Shown: positions 8,948 to 16,837 of the stretch, in pieces
Position numbering within the stretch: position 1 is the first letter of the stretch
Layout: every line of letters starts with the position of its first letter
Notes under the pieces: model-generated
Seen by the model: the letters and a program-made list of their open reading frames with translations, nothing else
Database searches by the model: none
Told to the model about the DNA's origin: nothing
Source: Flavobacterium soyae
Lineage (GTDB): Bacteria; Bacteroidota; Bacteroidia; Flavobacteriales; Flavobacteriaceae
NCBI RefSeq assembly: GCF_021245985.1
Contig: NZ_JAJQXA010000013.1
Coordinates: forward strand, 87,678 to 151,677
Direction of reading: 5' to 3'
DNA length: 64,000 nt
Made by a program: the position numbers and the translations under genes

Positions 8948-8950
8948 TTT

Positions 8951-9060
8951 TTAAGGTTCAAAGAGGCAAAGGCGCAAAGGGACAAAGTTTTTCAACGTGA
9001 AACTTTAAACCTGAAACTTAAAAAAAATCTAAAATAAACAATCAACAATCTAAAATTAAA
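8951..9060 (+). repeat. modular word-repeat leader (CAAAG, GAAACTT and ATCTAAAAT modules)
   Basis: Three word families follow in order: GGCAAAGGCGCAAAG-type words, then GAAACTTTAAACCTGAAACTT, then repeated ATCTAAAAT/AACAATC words that run directly into the ATG at 9063. The same module order recurs before rnz and pdxH. It is non-coding. Confidence 0.6.
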
Positions 9061-9062
9061 AA

Positions 9063-9545
9063 ATGTATATACCTTTTGAAAATTTACCTGGTGAATCTAG
9101 AGTTTGGATTTACCAATCGAACAGAAAATTTTCTGAGGAAGAGTTTTCTGAAATCGAAACAGATTTAAAAGCTTTTGTAGAAGAATGGGCTGCACATGGA
9201 ACAAGTCTTGAAGCTTCATTTTTGCTTAAATACAATCGCTTTATAATATTAGCCGTAAATCAGGATGTTCAGGCTGCTACAGGCTGTTCTATTGATAGTT
9301 CGGTAGAATTTATTCAAGGTTTGGAGAAAAAGTACAATGTCGATTTATTAGACAAAATGAATGTTACTTTTAAACTTGGAGAACATATTGCACACAAACC
9401 ATTAATTGATTTCAAGAAAATGGTAAAAGATAAATCAGTTTCTGAGAATACAATTGTTTTCAATAATCTGGTAAACAATATCGAAGAATTCAATGAATCC
9501 TGGGAAGTCCCTGCTGCCGACAGCTGGCACAGCAGATTTTTCTAA
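9063..9545 (+). CDS. conserved Bacteroidota protein of unknown function
   Basis: A 160-residue soluble protein (MYIPFENLPGESRVWIYQSN...) that I recognise as conserved in Bacteroidota, where it often carries the label ABC transporter ATPase. That label is not supported: there is no Walker A, Walker B or signature motif. It has no signal peptide or membrane helix. Features are an acidic helical stretch after residue 20 and a C-terminal SWHSRFF. It stands after the Fe-S pair and has its own terminator; a functional link is possible but not shown. Confidence 0.8.
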   Translation: MYIPFENLPGESRVWIYQSNRKFSEEEFSEIETDLKAFVEEWAAHGTSLEASFLLKYNRFIILAVNQDVQAATGCSIDSSVEFIQGLEKKYNVDLLDKMNVTFKLGEHIAHKPLIDFKKMVKDKSVSENTIVFNNLVNNIEEFNESWEVPAADSWHSRFF

Positions 9546-9565
9546 GAGAAATTTATAATATATTT

Positions 9566-9600
9566 GAAAGGCATGAAATTTTAGATTTTATGCCTTTTTT
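9566..9600 (+). terminator. intrinsic terminator
   Basis: AAAGGCAT and ATGCCTTT pair, with further A/T pairing inside, followed by six T. It ends the unit containing the 160-residue protein. Confidence 0.7.
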
Positions 9601-9648
9601 GGTTTTAATTGTTTTTGATTGTTTCAGGTTTCAGGTTTTCGTCGAAGT

Positions 9649-9946
9649 CTGTCAATTCCGAGGAACGAGGAATCGTACTAGAGAATCGACAAAGATTGGT
9701 GATTTTGATTGCGAAGATGGATTAAAATCCATCCCTACAATATAATTTGTTCCTACGGAATGCTACATATAAAATTCCGAAAGAATGATTTATTTTGCAG
9801 TAACGGATTTTAATCCGTTGAAGGCAGAGTAACCCTAATATTGTCATTCCGAGGAACGAGGAATCGCACTAGAGAATCGACAAAGATTGACGACTTGCTT
9901 TGCGGAATTACTTGTGTGATTCCTCGTTCCTTGGAATTGACAAACT
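9649..9946. repeat. composite intergenic repeat (GAGGAACGAGGAATCG family)
   Basis: Two direct copies of ATTCCGAGGAACGAGGAATCG plus ACTAGAGAATCGACAAAG lie at about 9653-9697 and 9846-9889. An inverted partner GATTCCTCGTTCC is at 9919-9931. Between the copies are smaller palindromes ATGGATTAAAATCCAT (9717-9732) and AACGGATTTTAATCCGTT (9802-9819). No reading frame of note. It looks like a nested palindromic repeat cluster in the 675-bp gap before bshA. Confidence 0.7.
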
Positions 9947-10012
9947 TTGTGGTTTATAAACTTTGACAAAGTTGGTTAAGTAAGTTCTTATAAAAAACAA
10001 AACCGTCTAATC

Positions 10013-10083
10013 TAGCCCTGATGGAAGTGGTATCCTTTTATGGCGGGGTTCGCCATAAAAGATATAGCGGACAGCGGGACTAC
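10013..10083 (+). ncRNA. candidate structured RNA element (Flavobacterium intergenic hairpin, possibly Flavo-1-like)
   Basis: A closed structure is visible. An inner perfect 10-bp stem TTTTATGGCG/CGCCATAAAA has a GGGTT loop. Flanking strands AGCCCTGATGGAAGTGGTATCC and GATATAGCGGACAGCGGGACTA can pair with internal bulges. The conserved-looking outer words (TAGCCCTGATGGAAG, AGCGGACAGCGGGA) around a variable hairpin are typical of elements I recall scattered through Flavobacterium genomes. The assignment to the Rfam Flavo-1 motif is from memory and unverified. Confidence 0.5.
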
Positions 10084-10220
10084 TGGTCTTTTTGGAGATA
10101 TTGTGCTGCTTCTAAAAATATTTATCAACCAGATTTAATCTAATTTTGTCGAAAATCTAACAATTTAAAAGCCTAATTAAACGTGATTTTTGAGTACTTT
10201 CGTAGAATTAAATTTAATAC

Positions 10221-11357
10221 ATGAAAATAGCAATAGTTTGTTATCCAACATTTGGCGGTAGTGGTGTAGTTGCTACAGAACTAGGTCTCGAATTAGCCAG
10301 ACGCGGACACGAAATACATTTTATAACTTACAGTCAGCCAGTAAGATTAGCACTTTTAAATTCTAATGTTCATTATCACGAAGTAAACGTTCCTGAATAT
10401 CCTTTATTCCATTATCAGCCGTATGAGTTGGCTTTGTCAAGCAAATTGGTTGATATGGTGAAATTATATAAAATAGAAGTACTGCATGTGCATTACGCTA
10501 TTCCACACGCTTATGCGGGTTATATGGCGAAACAAATGCTGAAGAATGAAGGAATTAATCTTCCGATGATTACAACACTTCACGGAACTGATATAACGCT
10601 TGTTGGAAACCATCCGTTTTATAAACCTGCGGTAACTTTTAGTATCAATAAATCAGATTATGTGACTTCGGTTTCACAGAGTTTGAAAGATGATACGCTG
10701 AAATTGTTCAAAATCAAGAATAAAATTAAGGTAATCCCGAATTTTATTGAATTGGATAAAGTTAGAAAAGATCCGACCGAACCTTGCCACCGATATGTTA
10801 TGGCAAAGGAAAATGAGCGGATCGTAACGCATATTAGTAACTTTAGAAAGGTAAAACGTATTCCGGATATTATCAAGATTTTCTATAATATCCAGAAAGT
10901 AATGCCGGCTAAATTAATGATGGTGGGCGATGGTCCTGAAAAAGAAAGAGCAGAGGTTTTATGTATGGAACTGGGAATTTACGACAAAGTAATTTTCTTT
11001 GGTAACAGTAATGAAATCGATAAGATTTTATGCATGACCGATTTGTTTTTACTTCCGTCAGAAACAGAAAGTTTTGGTTTGGCAGCCTTAGAAGCAATGG
11101 CTTGCGGAGTTCCTGTAATTTCAAGTAACTCGGGAGGTTTGCCGGAAGTTAATTTTGATGGCGTTTCAGGATATTTAAGCGATGTTGGAAATGTTGATGA
11201 AATGGCGGCAAATGCAATCAAAATTTTAAAAGATGATGAAACTTTGAATAAGTTTAAAATGAATGCATTAGAAGTGGCTAAGAATTTTGATATTAAAAAC
11301 ATTCTGCCTAAATATGAAGCTTTGTATCAAAGAGCAATTGACGATTATAAAGAATAG
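10221..11357 (+). CDS. bshA: N-acetyl-alpha-D-glucosaminyl L-malate synthase BshA
   Basis: GT4 glycosyltransferase that joins GlcNAc from UDP-GlcNAc to L-malate, the first step of bacillithiol synthesis. The 378-residue length is typical. Visible features: the N-terminal MKIAIVCYPTFGGSGVVATELG loop, HVHYAIPHAYAGYMA, TTLHGTDITLVG, and the C-terminal GT4 donor-site block SETESFGLAALEAMACGVPVI. Signature positions match BshA rather than generic GT4 enzymes. A -7-like TAATTTTG lies at 10141-10148. BshB and BshC genes are not in the window. The next gene begins 28 bp after the stop and is probably co-transcribed. Confidence 0.95.
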   Translation: MKIAIVCYPTFGGSGVVATELGLELARRGHEIHFITYSQPVRLALLNSNVHYHEVNVPEYPLFHYQPYELALSSKLVDMVKLYKIEVLHVHYAIPHAYAGYMAKQMLKNEGINLPMITTLHGTDITLVGNHPFYKPAVTFSINKSDYVTSVSQSLKDDTLKLFKIKNKIKVIPNFIELDKVRKDPTEPCHRYVMAKENERIVTHISNFRKVKRIPDIIKIFYNIQKVMPAKLMMVGDGPEKERAEVLCMELGIYDKVIFFGNSNEIDKILCMTDLFLLPSETESFGLAALEAMACGVPVISSNSGGLPEVNFDGVSGYLSDVGNVDEMAANAIKILKDDETLNKFKMNALEVAKNFDIKNILPKYEALYQRAIDDYKE

Positions 11358-11385
11358 AAACATTAATTTTAAAAATTTGAACGTA

Positions 11386-11808
11386 ATGAAAAAAGTAATT
11401 TCAGTTTTAGTAATTTTTGTTTTGATTTCCTGCGGAGCTAAGAAGACGACAAGTTCAACGGCTTTATATGAAGTTTTAACTGAACAGTCTGACGGCGGAG
11501 GAAATATTAAATTTTTCGAAATTTTGACAGAACCTAACGAGATCAAAATGCTTGAAAATGATCCGCTTTTGGCTGCTAAAATGAAGCAGACTGATATTGC
11601 CAATTCGAATTATGTTATCCTTAATATGGGTGAAAAAAGCACAGGAGGATATTCTATAGGGATTGAAAAAGTTGAAGAAACCGATAAGAACATTATCATT
11701 ACGGTAAAAGAAAAAAGCCCTGCTCCAGATGCAATGGTAACACAGGTTATTACTTATCCTTATACGGTTGTAAAAATACATTCTAAAAAGGAGATTATTA
11801 TTAAATAA
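11386..11808 (+). CDS. lipoprotein with PrcB C-terminal-like domain
   Basis: A 140-residue predicted lipoprotein: signal peptide MKKVISVLVIFVLI followed by the lipobox cysteine in SCGAK. The C-terminal half (GGYSIGIEKVEE...VTQVITYPYTVVKIH) matches the PrcB_C type domain found in surface protease complex proteins and in many Bacteroidota lipoproteins of unknown role. I start at ATG 11386; the longer frame from 11287 overlaps the end of bshA and hides the signal peptide. Anchored in the inner or outer membrane, function unknown. Confidence 0.8.
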   Translation: MKKVISVLVIFVLISCGAKKTTSSTALYEVLTEQSDGGGNIKFFEILTEPNEIKMLENDPLLAAKMKQTDIANSNYVILNMGEKSTGGYSIGIEKVEETDKNIIITVKEKSPAPDAMVTQVITYPYTVVKIHSKKEIIIK

Positions 11809-11831
11809 ATAGTTATTAGTTAGAGGCCAAA

Positions 11832-12120
11832 TGTCAGGCTGAGCGAAGTCGAAGCTCTTTTTTGCTTTGTAAACCTTCGACTTCGCTCAGGGTGATTGTT
11901 TAATTATTTAGTAGAAATAAAAAAAAGGTAGATGTGAAATGTCAGGCTGAGTGTAGTCGAAGCCCTTTTTCACCTTGTAAGTTCTTCTCCCGAAGCCTTG
12001 GGATCGCTCAGGGTGACAATTGTAATAGTTAAATAATAAGAGTTAATTGTGAAATGTCAGGCTGAGCGAAGTCGAAGCCCTTTTTTGCCTTAAAGCCCTT
12101 CGACTACGCTCAGGGTGACA
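11832..12120. repeat. three tandem REP-like hairpins (GCTGAGCGAAGTCGAAG family)
   Basis: Hairpin units at 11832-11896, 11940-12018 and 12055-12120. Each begins TGTCAGGCTGAGCGAAGTCG-like and closes with CTTCGACTTCGCTCAGGGTGA-like sequence. The middle unit is the most eroded. Two further units, in the opposite orientation, are at 54585-54649 and 56137-56202. This fills the 389-bp gap between convergent genes. Confidence 0.85.
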
Positions 12121-12144
12121 GTTGCTTAACTAAAACATAAAAAA

Positions 12145-12170
12145 AACCTGCCGTATTAAAACGACAGGTT
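12145..12170. terminator. bidirectional terminator between convergent genes
   Basis: AACCTG/CAGGTT stem extended by two GC pairs, with an A-run on the left and T-rich DNA on the right, so it can serve the minus-strand barrel gene and possibly the plus strand. Confidence 0.7.
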
Positions 12171-12197
12171 ACTTTTTACAATTTTTTTTATTTTTAA

Positions 12198-12695
12198 TTA
12201 GAATCTGAATTTAACGCCTAGACCAACGTCAAATCCAAAATTGTCATCGTCATAGTATCCAGAACCAATTTCAGGTCTTGCATCTAATGATAATGTGATA
12301 GGTACTTCTTTAAATCTATATTCGATACCAATATCTCCGGCTGCAAAAACATAAGTCCCGCTGTCGTTATATCTAAAGTTATTGTTGTAATAATCGTGAT
12401 CCCAGGCAGCAAGTCCTCCACCGACACCGGCATACCAGTTAAATCCTCCATCGATGTTCCAAACCCATTGGTAAAGAGCAACTCCTTTAATAGCGTCTAC
12501 ATCACTGCTGTTTCTCCAGCCTAAATCAAATTCAAGTCTGTTTTTTTGATTTAATCCTAATTGGTACGATACTTCACCTCCAAATCCGTTATTGTCTCCT
12601 AAACGCAATCCTAAAGCGTGTTTTGAAATTTCTTGTGATTGAGCCGTAAATGCTAATCCCAGGAGCATAATGGCAGATAATATAATCTTTTTCAT
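12198..12695 (-). CDS. small outer-membrane beta-barrel protein
   Basis: A 165-residue exported protein with a clear signal peptide (MKKIILSAIMLLGLAFTAQSQ). The mature part is Gly- and aromatic-rich, with alternating strands and a terminal phenylalanine (GLGVKFRF), as expected for an eight-strand OmpX/OmpW-like barrel. No enzyme motif. It is a single-gene unit with its own promoter region and terminator. Ligand or role cannot be assigned. Confidence 0.8.
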   Translation of the reverse strand: MKKIILSAIMLLGLAFTAQSQEISKHALGLRLGDNNGFGGEVSYQLGLNQKNRLEFDLGWRNSSDVDAIKGVALYQWVWNIDGGFNWYAGVGGGLAAWDHDYYNNNFRYNDSGTYVFAAGDIGIEYRFKEVPITLSLDARPEIGSGYYDDDNFGFDVGLGVKFRF

Positions 12696-12719
12696 AAAAA
12701 TGGTTAATTAATTTTTTTT

Positions 12720-12756
12720 CAAATGTATAATCGTTCTCTATCTAAGAACGTATAAC
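12720..12756 (-). promoter_or_regulatory. promoter with overlapping palindrome upstream of the barrel gene
   Basis: On the minus strand a -7 box TACATTTG (12727 down to 12720) is 25 bp before the start codon. Just upstream lies a near-palindrome TAATCGTTCT-CTATCT-AAGAACGTATAA (about 12726-12753), covering the place of the -33 element. Such an arrangement suits an operator. Confidence 0.5.
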
Positions 12757-12854
12757 ATTTTTAGAAATTGTTATATAATTCACATTTCTTATATGCAAAT
12801 TATACAAACAAAAAATAGTCAGCCTTTGCAATTGCCTGTAAATACTAATGTAAT

Positions 12855-13679
12855 TTACTTTTTAAGAATAATGTTAGACAGCATTTGAGAGGTTAAAATA
12901 TCTTCCATTTCGAAAAGATTTTCTTCTTCTGTAAAGTTTGTATGAGTGTATGAGTATAGTTTCCAACGTTTTTTATGATACTCAAGAGCGGTGAGATTTT
13001 CGACCCAGTCGCCAGAATTTAAGTATAAAGTAGAACCGTGTTTATTTTCTTTAGTAAGGATTTTTGGTTCATGAATATGGCCGCAGATAACATAATCGTA
13101 GTTTTTTTCTATAGCCAGATCAGTTGCTGTAGTTTCAAAATCCGAAATAAATTTTACAGCCTTTTTTACGCTCGCTTTTATTTTTTTAGAAAAAGAGTAA
13201 GGTTCACGGCCTAATTTTGCCAGACACCAGTTAGCAAAACGATTCATTAAAATTAAATAATCATAACCTAATCCGCCCAGTTTTGCAATCCATTTAGAAT
13301 GCTGCACAGATGCATCAAAAACGTCTCCATGAAAAATCCAGGCTTTTTTGTCGTCTAATTCCAAAACTAATTTATCGACCAAAGAAAAATTTCCCATATT
13401 CATGTCGCTGAATTTTCGAAGAATCTCGTCATGATTTCCGGTAATGTAATATACTTTTGTGCCTTTTGAAGCCATCCCGATAATGCGTTGGATCACTCTT
13501 AAATGCGCTTTAGGAAAATAAGATTTTCTAAACTGCCAGGCATCGATTATGTCGCCATTTAAAACTAAAGTTTTAGGTTTAATGGTTGATAGATAGTTGT
13601 TTAGTTCTTTAGCGTGACTTCCGTAAGTTCCCAAATGAACATCAGAAATAATGACCAGTTCGACATTTCGTTTTTTCAA
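12855..13679 (-). CDS. UDP-2,3-diacylglucosamine diphosphatase-like metallophosphoesterase
   Basis: A 274-residue calcineurin-type metallophosphoesterase. Metal-binding motifs are complete: ISDVHLG, NGDIIDAW, TGNHDE, FHGDVFD and CGHIHEP. The DVHLG/HIHEP layout and length fit the LpxH-type enzymes that cleave UDP-2,3-diacylglucosamine in lipid A synthesis, and NCBI uses that name for close relatives, but other phosphoesterase substrates are possible. Single gene, facing away from aroC across a 188-bp AT-rich gap. Confidence 0.8.
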   Translation of the reverse strand: MKKRNVELVIISDVHLGTYGSHAKELNNYLSTIKPKTLVLNGDIIDAWQFRKSYFPKAHLRVIQRIIGMASKGTKVYYITGNHDEILRKFSDMNMGNFSLVDKLVLELDDKKAWIFHGDVFDASVQHSKWIAKLGGLGYDYLILMNRFANWCLAKLGREPYSFSKKIKASVKKAVKFISDFETTATDLAIEKNYDYVICGHIHEPKILTKENKHGSTLYLNSGDWVENLTALEYHKKRWKLYSYTHTNFTEEENLFEMEDILTSQMLSNIILKK

Positions 13680-13843
13680 TTTTTCTCAATTTGAAGTTCC
13701 ACAAATAAAAGAAAATCCCACAGAATTTATTTTATCAAAAGGTTACTAATTCGAAGGCTATTTTAATAAATTGTGATTTTTAAAGTGTTTAATCTTTAAT
13801 TAATATTACCAATTTTTAATTTTTTAATTTAATTCATAAAACT

Positions 13844-13851
13844 TACATTTG
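13844..13851 (+). promoter_or_regulatory. candidate -7 box of aroC
   Basis: TACATTTG matches TAnnTTTG exactly and lies 16 bp before the aroC ATG. No clear TTG is seen about 19 nt upstream. Confidence 0.45.
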
Positions 13852-13867
13852 CTCAAAACAAATAACA

Positions 13868-14926
13868 ATGGCAGGAAATAGCTACGGCACCCTATATAAG
13901 GTTACAACATTTGGAGAATCTCATGGTGAAGCTCTGGGCGGAATTATAGACGGTTGTCCATCAGGAATACAACTTGATTTAGAAGCAATTGAGGTTGAAA
14001 TGTCTCGAAGAAAACCGGGGCAGTCGGCTATCGTAACACAACGAAAAGAACCAGATGCGGTTCAGTTTTTATCTGGAATATTTGAAGGAAAAACTACCGG
14101 AACTCCAATTGGTTTTATTATTCCAAATACCAATCAAAAATCAGACGATTACTCGCATATAAAAAATAATTACAGGCCAAGCCATGCAGATTATGTATAC
14201 GATCAAAAGTATGGTTTTCGTGACTATCGCGGCGGCGGAAGAAGTTCTGCCCGCGAAACAGCAAGCAGAGTAGTAGCTGGGGCTATTGCAAAACAAATGC
14301 TTCCTCAAATTAAAATTAATGCCTACGTATCTTCGGTAGGTCCAATTCATTTAGATACACCATATCAGGAATTAGATTTCTCAAAAATCGAAAGCAATCC
14401 AGTTCGCTGTCCGGATGAAAAATCGGCAGCCATTATGGAAGAATATATTCGTGATATCCGCAAGCAGGGTGATACTGTTGGAGGTGTAGTTTCATGTGTA
14501 ATTCAAAATGTTCCGGTTGGTTTGGGAGAACCGGTTTTTGATAAGCTGCACGCTGAATTAGGAAAAGCAATGCTTTCTATTAATGCAGTAAAAGGTTTTG
14601 AGTACGGAAGCGGTTTCTCTGGTTCTGAAATGAAAGGAAGTGAACATAACGATTTATATAACCCTGACGGAACTACAAAAACAAATCTTTCAGGCGGAAT
14701 CCAGGGCGGAATAAGCAACGGAATGGATATTTACTTTAGAGTTGCTTTTAAACCTGTTGCGACTATCATGCAGACTCAGGACTCATTAGATAATAAAGGA
14801 AATATTACACCAATGACCGGAAAAGGACGTCATGATCCGTGTGTGGTGCCTCGTGCAGTACCAATCGTTGAGGCGATGGCTGCGATTGTTTTGGCTGATT
14901 TTTATTTAATCAACAAAACATATTAA
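13868..14926 (+). CDS. aroC: chorismate synthase
   Basis: Last enzyme of the shikimate pathway; converts 5-enolpyruvylshikimate-3-phosphate to chorismate using reduced FMN. 352 residues, the usual length. Family signatures are visible: TFGESHGEALGGIIDG, RRKPGQS, RPSHADY, RDYRGGGRSSARETASRVVAG, SGGIQGGISNG and the C-terminal GRHDPCVVPRAVPIVEAM. It precedes a dicarboxylate symporter by 51 bp with a small hairpin between. Confidence 0.98.
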   Translation: MAGNSYGTLYKVTTFGESHGEALGGIIDGCPSGIQLDLEAIEVEMSRRKPGQSAIVTQRKEPDAVQFLSGIFEGKTTGTPIGFIIPNTNQKSDDYSHIKNNYRPSHADYVYDQKYGFRDYRGGGRSSARETASRVVAGAIAKQMLPQIKINAYVSSVGPIHLDTPYQELDFSKIESNPVRCPDEKSAAIMEEYIRDIRKQGDTVGGVVSCVIQNVPVGLGEPVFDKLHAELGKAMLSINAVKGFEYGSGFSGSEMKGSEHNDLYNPDGTTKTNLSGGIQGGISNGMDIYFRVAFKPVATIMQTQDSLDNKGNITPMTGKGRHDPCVVPRAVPIVEAMAAIVLADFYLINKTY

Positions 14927-14931
14927 TAAAA

Positions 14932-14952
14932 ATAAGACAGTGAGGGTCTTAT
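14932..14952 (+). terminator. small hairpin between aroC and the symporter gene
   Basis: ATAAGAC and GTCTTAT pair over a 7-nt loop, followed by GTTTTAA. Weak terminator or attenuator. Confidence 0.35.
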
Positions 14953-14977
14953 GTTTTAATAATCAAAAAGTAAATTA

Positions 14978-16264
14978 ATGCAAGTTACAGAAACCAAAAA
15001 GAAATCATTTTTATCAGGATTAACCGGGCAGATTATAATTGCAATGGTACTTGGAGCAGCGCTGGGAATTATTATTCATAATTCAATTTCACAAGAGGCA
15101 GCAGTATCGTTTAGTAATAAAATAAAAATGCTGGCTACGATCTTTATCAGATTAGTGCAAATGATTATTGCTCCTTTAGTTTTTACCACTTTAGTAGTAG
15201 GAATTGCAAAATTAGGCGATATAAAAACCGTTGGGAGAATTGGAGGAAAAGCACTTGGCTGGTTTTTTACAGCTTCATTTATATCTTTATTAATTGGATT
15301 ATTCTTTGTGAATATTTTAAAACCAGGAGTTGGTTTAAAATTAGATCACGTTGATATGGCTGCAGCTACTGAGGTTACAGCTAAAACTAAAATTTTATCT
15401 GTAGAAAATTTTGTTGAGCATATTGTTCCTAAAAGTATTTTTGAAGCAATGGCAACTAATGAAATTTTACAGATTGTGATATTTTCTATCTTTTTTGGAT
15501 TAGCTGCTGCTTCATTAGGCAGTACTGTAAAACCAATTATAAACGCTTTTGATAAAGCTTCGCATATTGTTTTAAAAATGGTAAACTATGTAATGAACTT
15601 TGCTCCAATTGGTGTTTTTGGTGCTATTGCCGGAGTATTTGCCATTAGAGATGCAGAGGAATTAATTATTACCTATTTTAAATTTTTCGGATCATTTTTA
15701 GTAGGGATCAGTACCTTATGGGTTGTCTTGGTTGTTGTTGGTTATGTTTTCTTAAAAGGAAGAATGACTGAGTTATTAAAACGAATTATTGGGCCGTTAG
15801 CGATTGCTTTTGGAACAACAAGCAGTGAAGCAGTTTTTCCTAAATTAACAGAAGAACTAGAAGATTTTGGGGTAAAAGATAAAATTGTAGCGTTCATGCT
15901 GCCGTTAGGATACTCGTTTAACTTAGACGGAAGTATGATGTACATGACTTTTGCCAGTATATTTATCGCTCAGTTTTATGGCGTACACTTAGATTTAGGA
16001 ACGCAAATGGCTATGCTTTTGGTTTTAATGTTAACCAGTAAAGGTATTGCAGGCGTGCCAAGAGCGAGTTTGGTAATTGTTGCAGCTACTTGCGGGATGT
16101 TTAAAATTCCTATTGAAGGTATTGCATTAATCCTGCCAATTGATCATTTCTGTGATATGTTTAGAAGTGCAACAAATGTTTTAGGAAATGCTTTAGCCAC
16201 TTCGGTTGTTGGGCAATGGGAAAATGGCAAAGAAGAGGATTTGAATATAGCTGAAAAAAAATAA
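14978..16264 (+). CDS. dicarboxylate/amino acid:cation symporter (DAACS family)
   Basis: A 428-residue inner-membrane transporter of the GltP/DctA (SLC1) family, which imports glutamate, aspartate or C4-dicarboxylates with H+ or Na+. Hallmarks: the serine-rich re-entrant loop AFGTTSSEAVFPKL, the GYSFNLDGSMMYMTFASIFIAQ helix, the second loop SKGIAGVPRASLV, and the last helix DHFCDMFRSATNVLGNALAT with the Asp/Arg pair contacting the substrate. Substrate cannot be fixed without more context. Confidence 0.93.
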   Translation: MQVTETKKKSFLSGLTGQIIIAMVLGAALGIIIHNSISQEAAVSFSNKIKMLATIFIRLVQMIIAPLVFTTLVVGIAKLGDIKTVGRIGGKALGWFFTASFISLLIGLFFVNILKPGVGLKLDHVDMAAATEVTAKTKILSVENFVEHIVPKSIFEAMATNEILQIVIFSIFFGLAAASLGSTVKPIINAFDKASHIVLKMVNYVMNFAPIGVFGAIAGVFAIRDAEELIITYFKFFGSFLVGISTLWVVLVVVGYVFLKGRMTELLKRIIGPLAIAFGTTSSEAVFPKLTEELEDFGVKDKIVAFMLPLGYSFNLDGSMMYMTFASIFIAQFYGVHLDLGTQMAMLLVLMLTSKGIAGVPRASLVIVAATCGMFKIPIEGIALILPIDHFCDMFRSATNVLGNALATSVVGQWENGKEEDLNIAEKK

Positions 16265-16282
16265 TATATCCTTTAAAATATA

Positions 16283-16317
16283 AAACCGTAACAAGCCTTT
16301 GTTTGTTACGGTTTTTT
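16283..16317 (+). terminator. intrinsic terminator after the symporter
   Basis: AAACCGTAACAA/TTGTTACGGTTT stem with a short loop, followed by a T-rich tail. Confidence 0.8.
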
Positions 16318-16344
16318 AAATTTTTATACAGTTTGCGGCTGAAC

Positions 16345-16378
16345 AAAAAAGAGCTGCCAATAAACTTATTTAGCAGCT
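16345..16378 (-). terminator. terminator overlapping the end of the leader-peptide gene
   Basis: On the minus strand AGCTGC/GCAGCT enclose an inner AATAA/TTATT stem and are followed by six T. The hairpin includes the last codons (Ala-Ala-Lys-stop) of the 43-residue peptide gene, which supports that gene being a real short transcript. Confidence 0.7.
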
Positions 16379-16497
16379 ACTTTTCCTTTTCTGTCAGCAT
16401 CTTCTTCAGGTGCTGTTGTATCACCTCCTGTAATAGTTTTTTGCTGTGCTTTAGTCAATTTTTCTGTTTCTGCAAATTTTAAAAAGTTTTCTAACAT
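16366..16497 (-). CDS. 43-residue double-glycine leader peptide (bacteriocin/RiPP-like)
   Basis: A short gene with a GG-type leader: MLENFLKFAETEKLTKAQQK, then TITGG at 21-25, giving an 18-residue product that is acidic at first (TTAPEEDAD) and basic at the end (RKGKVAAK). Leader features (LT-x3-Q, hydrophobic residue two before GG) match Bacteroidota peptides exported and cut by C39-peptidase ABC transporters. The product has no Cys, so no disulfide or thioether rings are possible, though Thr residues remain. It has its own terminator and lies 340 bp from, and divergent to, a hybrid sensor kinase. No exporter or modifying enzyme is nearby. The gene call is good; antibacterial versus signalling role is open. 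Confidence 0.7.
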   Translation of the reverse strand: MLENFLKFAETEKLTKAQQKTITGGDTTAPEEDADRKGKVAAK

Positions 16498-16789
16498 AAT
16501 TTTTTAATTTTAATGCTCCAATCTTCTAAAACACTTGGGGCTTGTGTCTTTTAATTTTGTTAAAAATAGTGTTATTTTTTATTATTGTAATATTTTTATT
16601 AAATATTTTATAATGAAGAGTACTTAGCAGGCAGAGATCTTATAATCTTTGAAAGAGTTTTTATTAAGAATATTAAAAAATGTTAGACTAATAAAATATT
16701 TAAATATCTTGTTTAGTATTCTATTTTTTTGGATGATACAATTAAAAAATGATTGTTAAATCTTTAGATTATTAAGGTAAATACTGCTA

Positions 16790-16818
16790 TTGTGTATTAT
16801 TATAATAATGTATATTTG
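16790..16818 (+). promoter_or_regulatory. promoter of the hybrid sensor kinase
   Basis: TTG (16790-16792), 18 nt, then TATATTTG (16811-16818): a full match to the Bacteroidota promoter consensus, 19 bp before the start codon. Confidence 0.65.
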
Positions 16819-16837
16819 AATAAACATATCCCAAGTT

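Noticed and set aside
9063..9545. Label ABC transporter ATPase for the 160-residue protein.
   Set aside because: No Walker A, Walker B or signature motif is present, so I keep it as unknown.
11268..11603. Minus-strand reading frames over the end of bshA and the lipoprotein gene.
   Set aside because: They run opposite to genes with clear signal peptide and domain matches, and their own translations look like neither a known family nor a typical protein.
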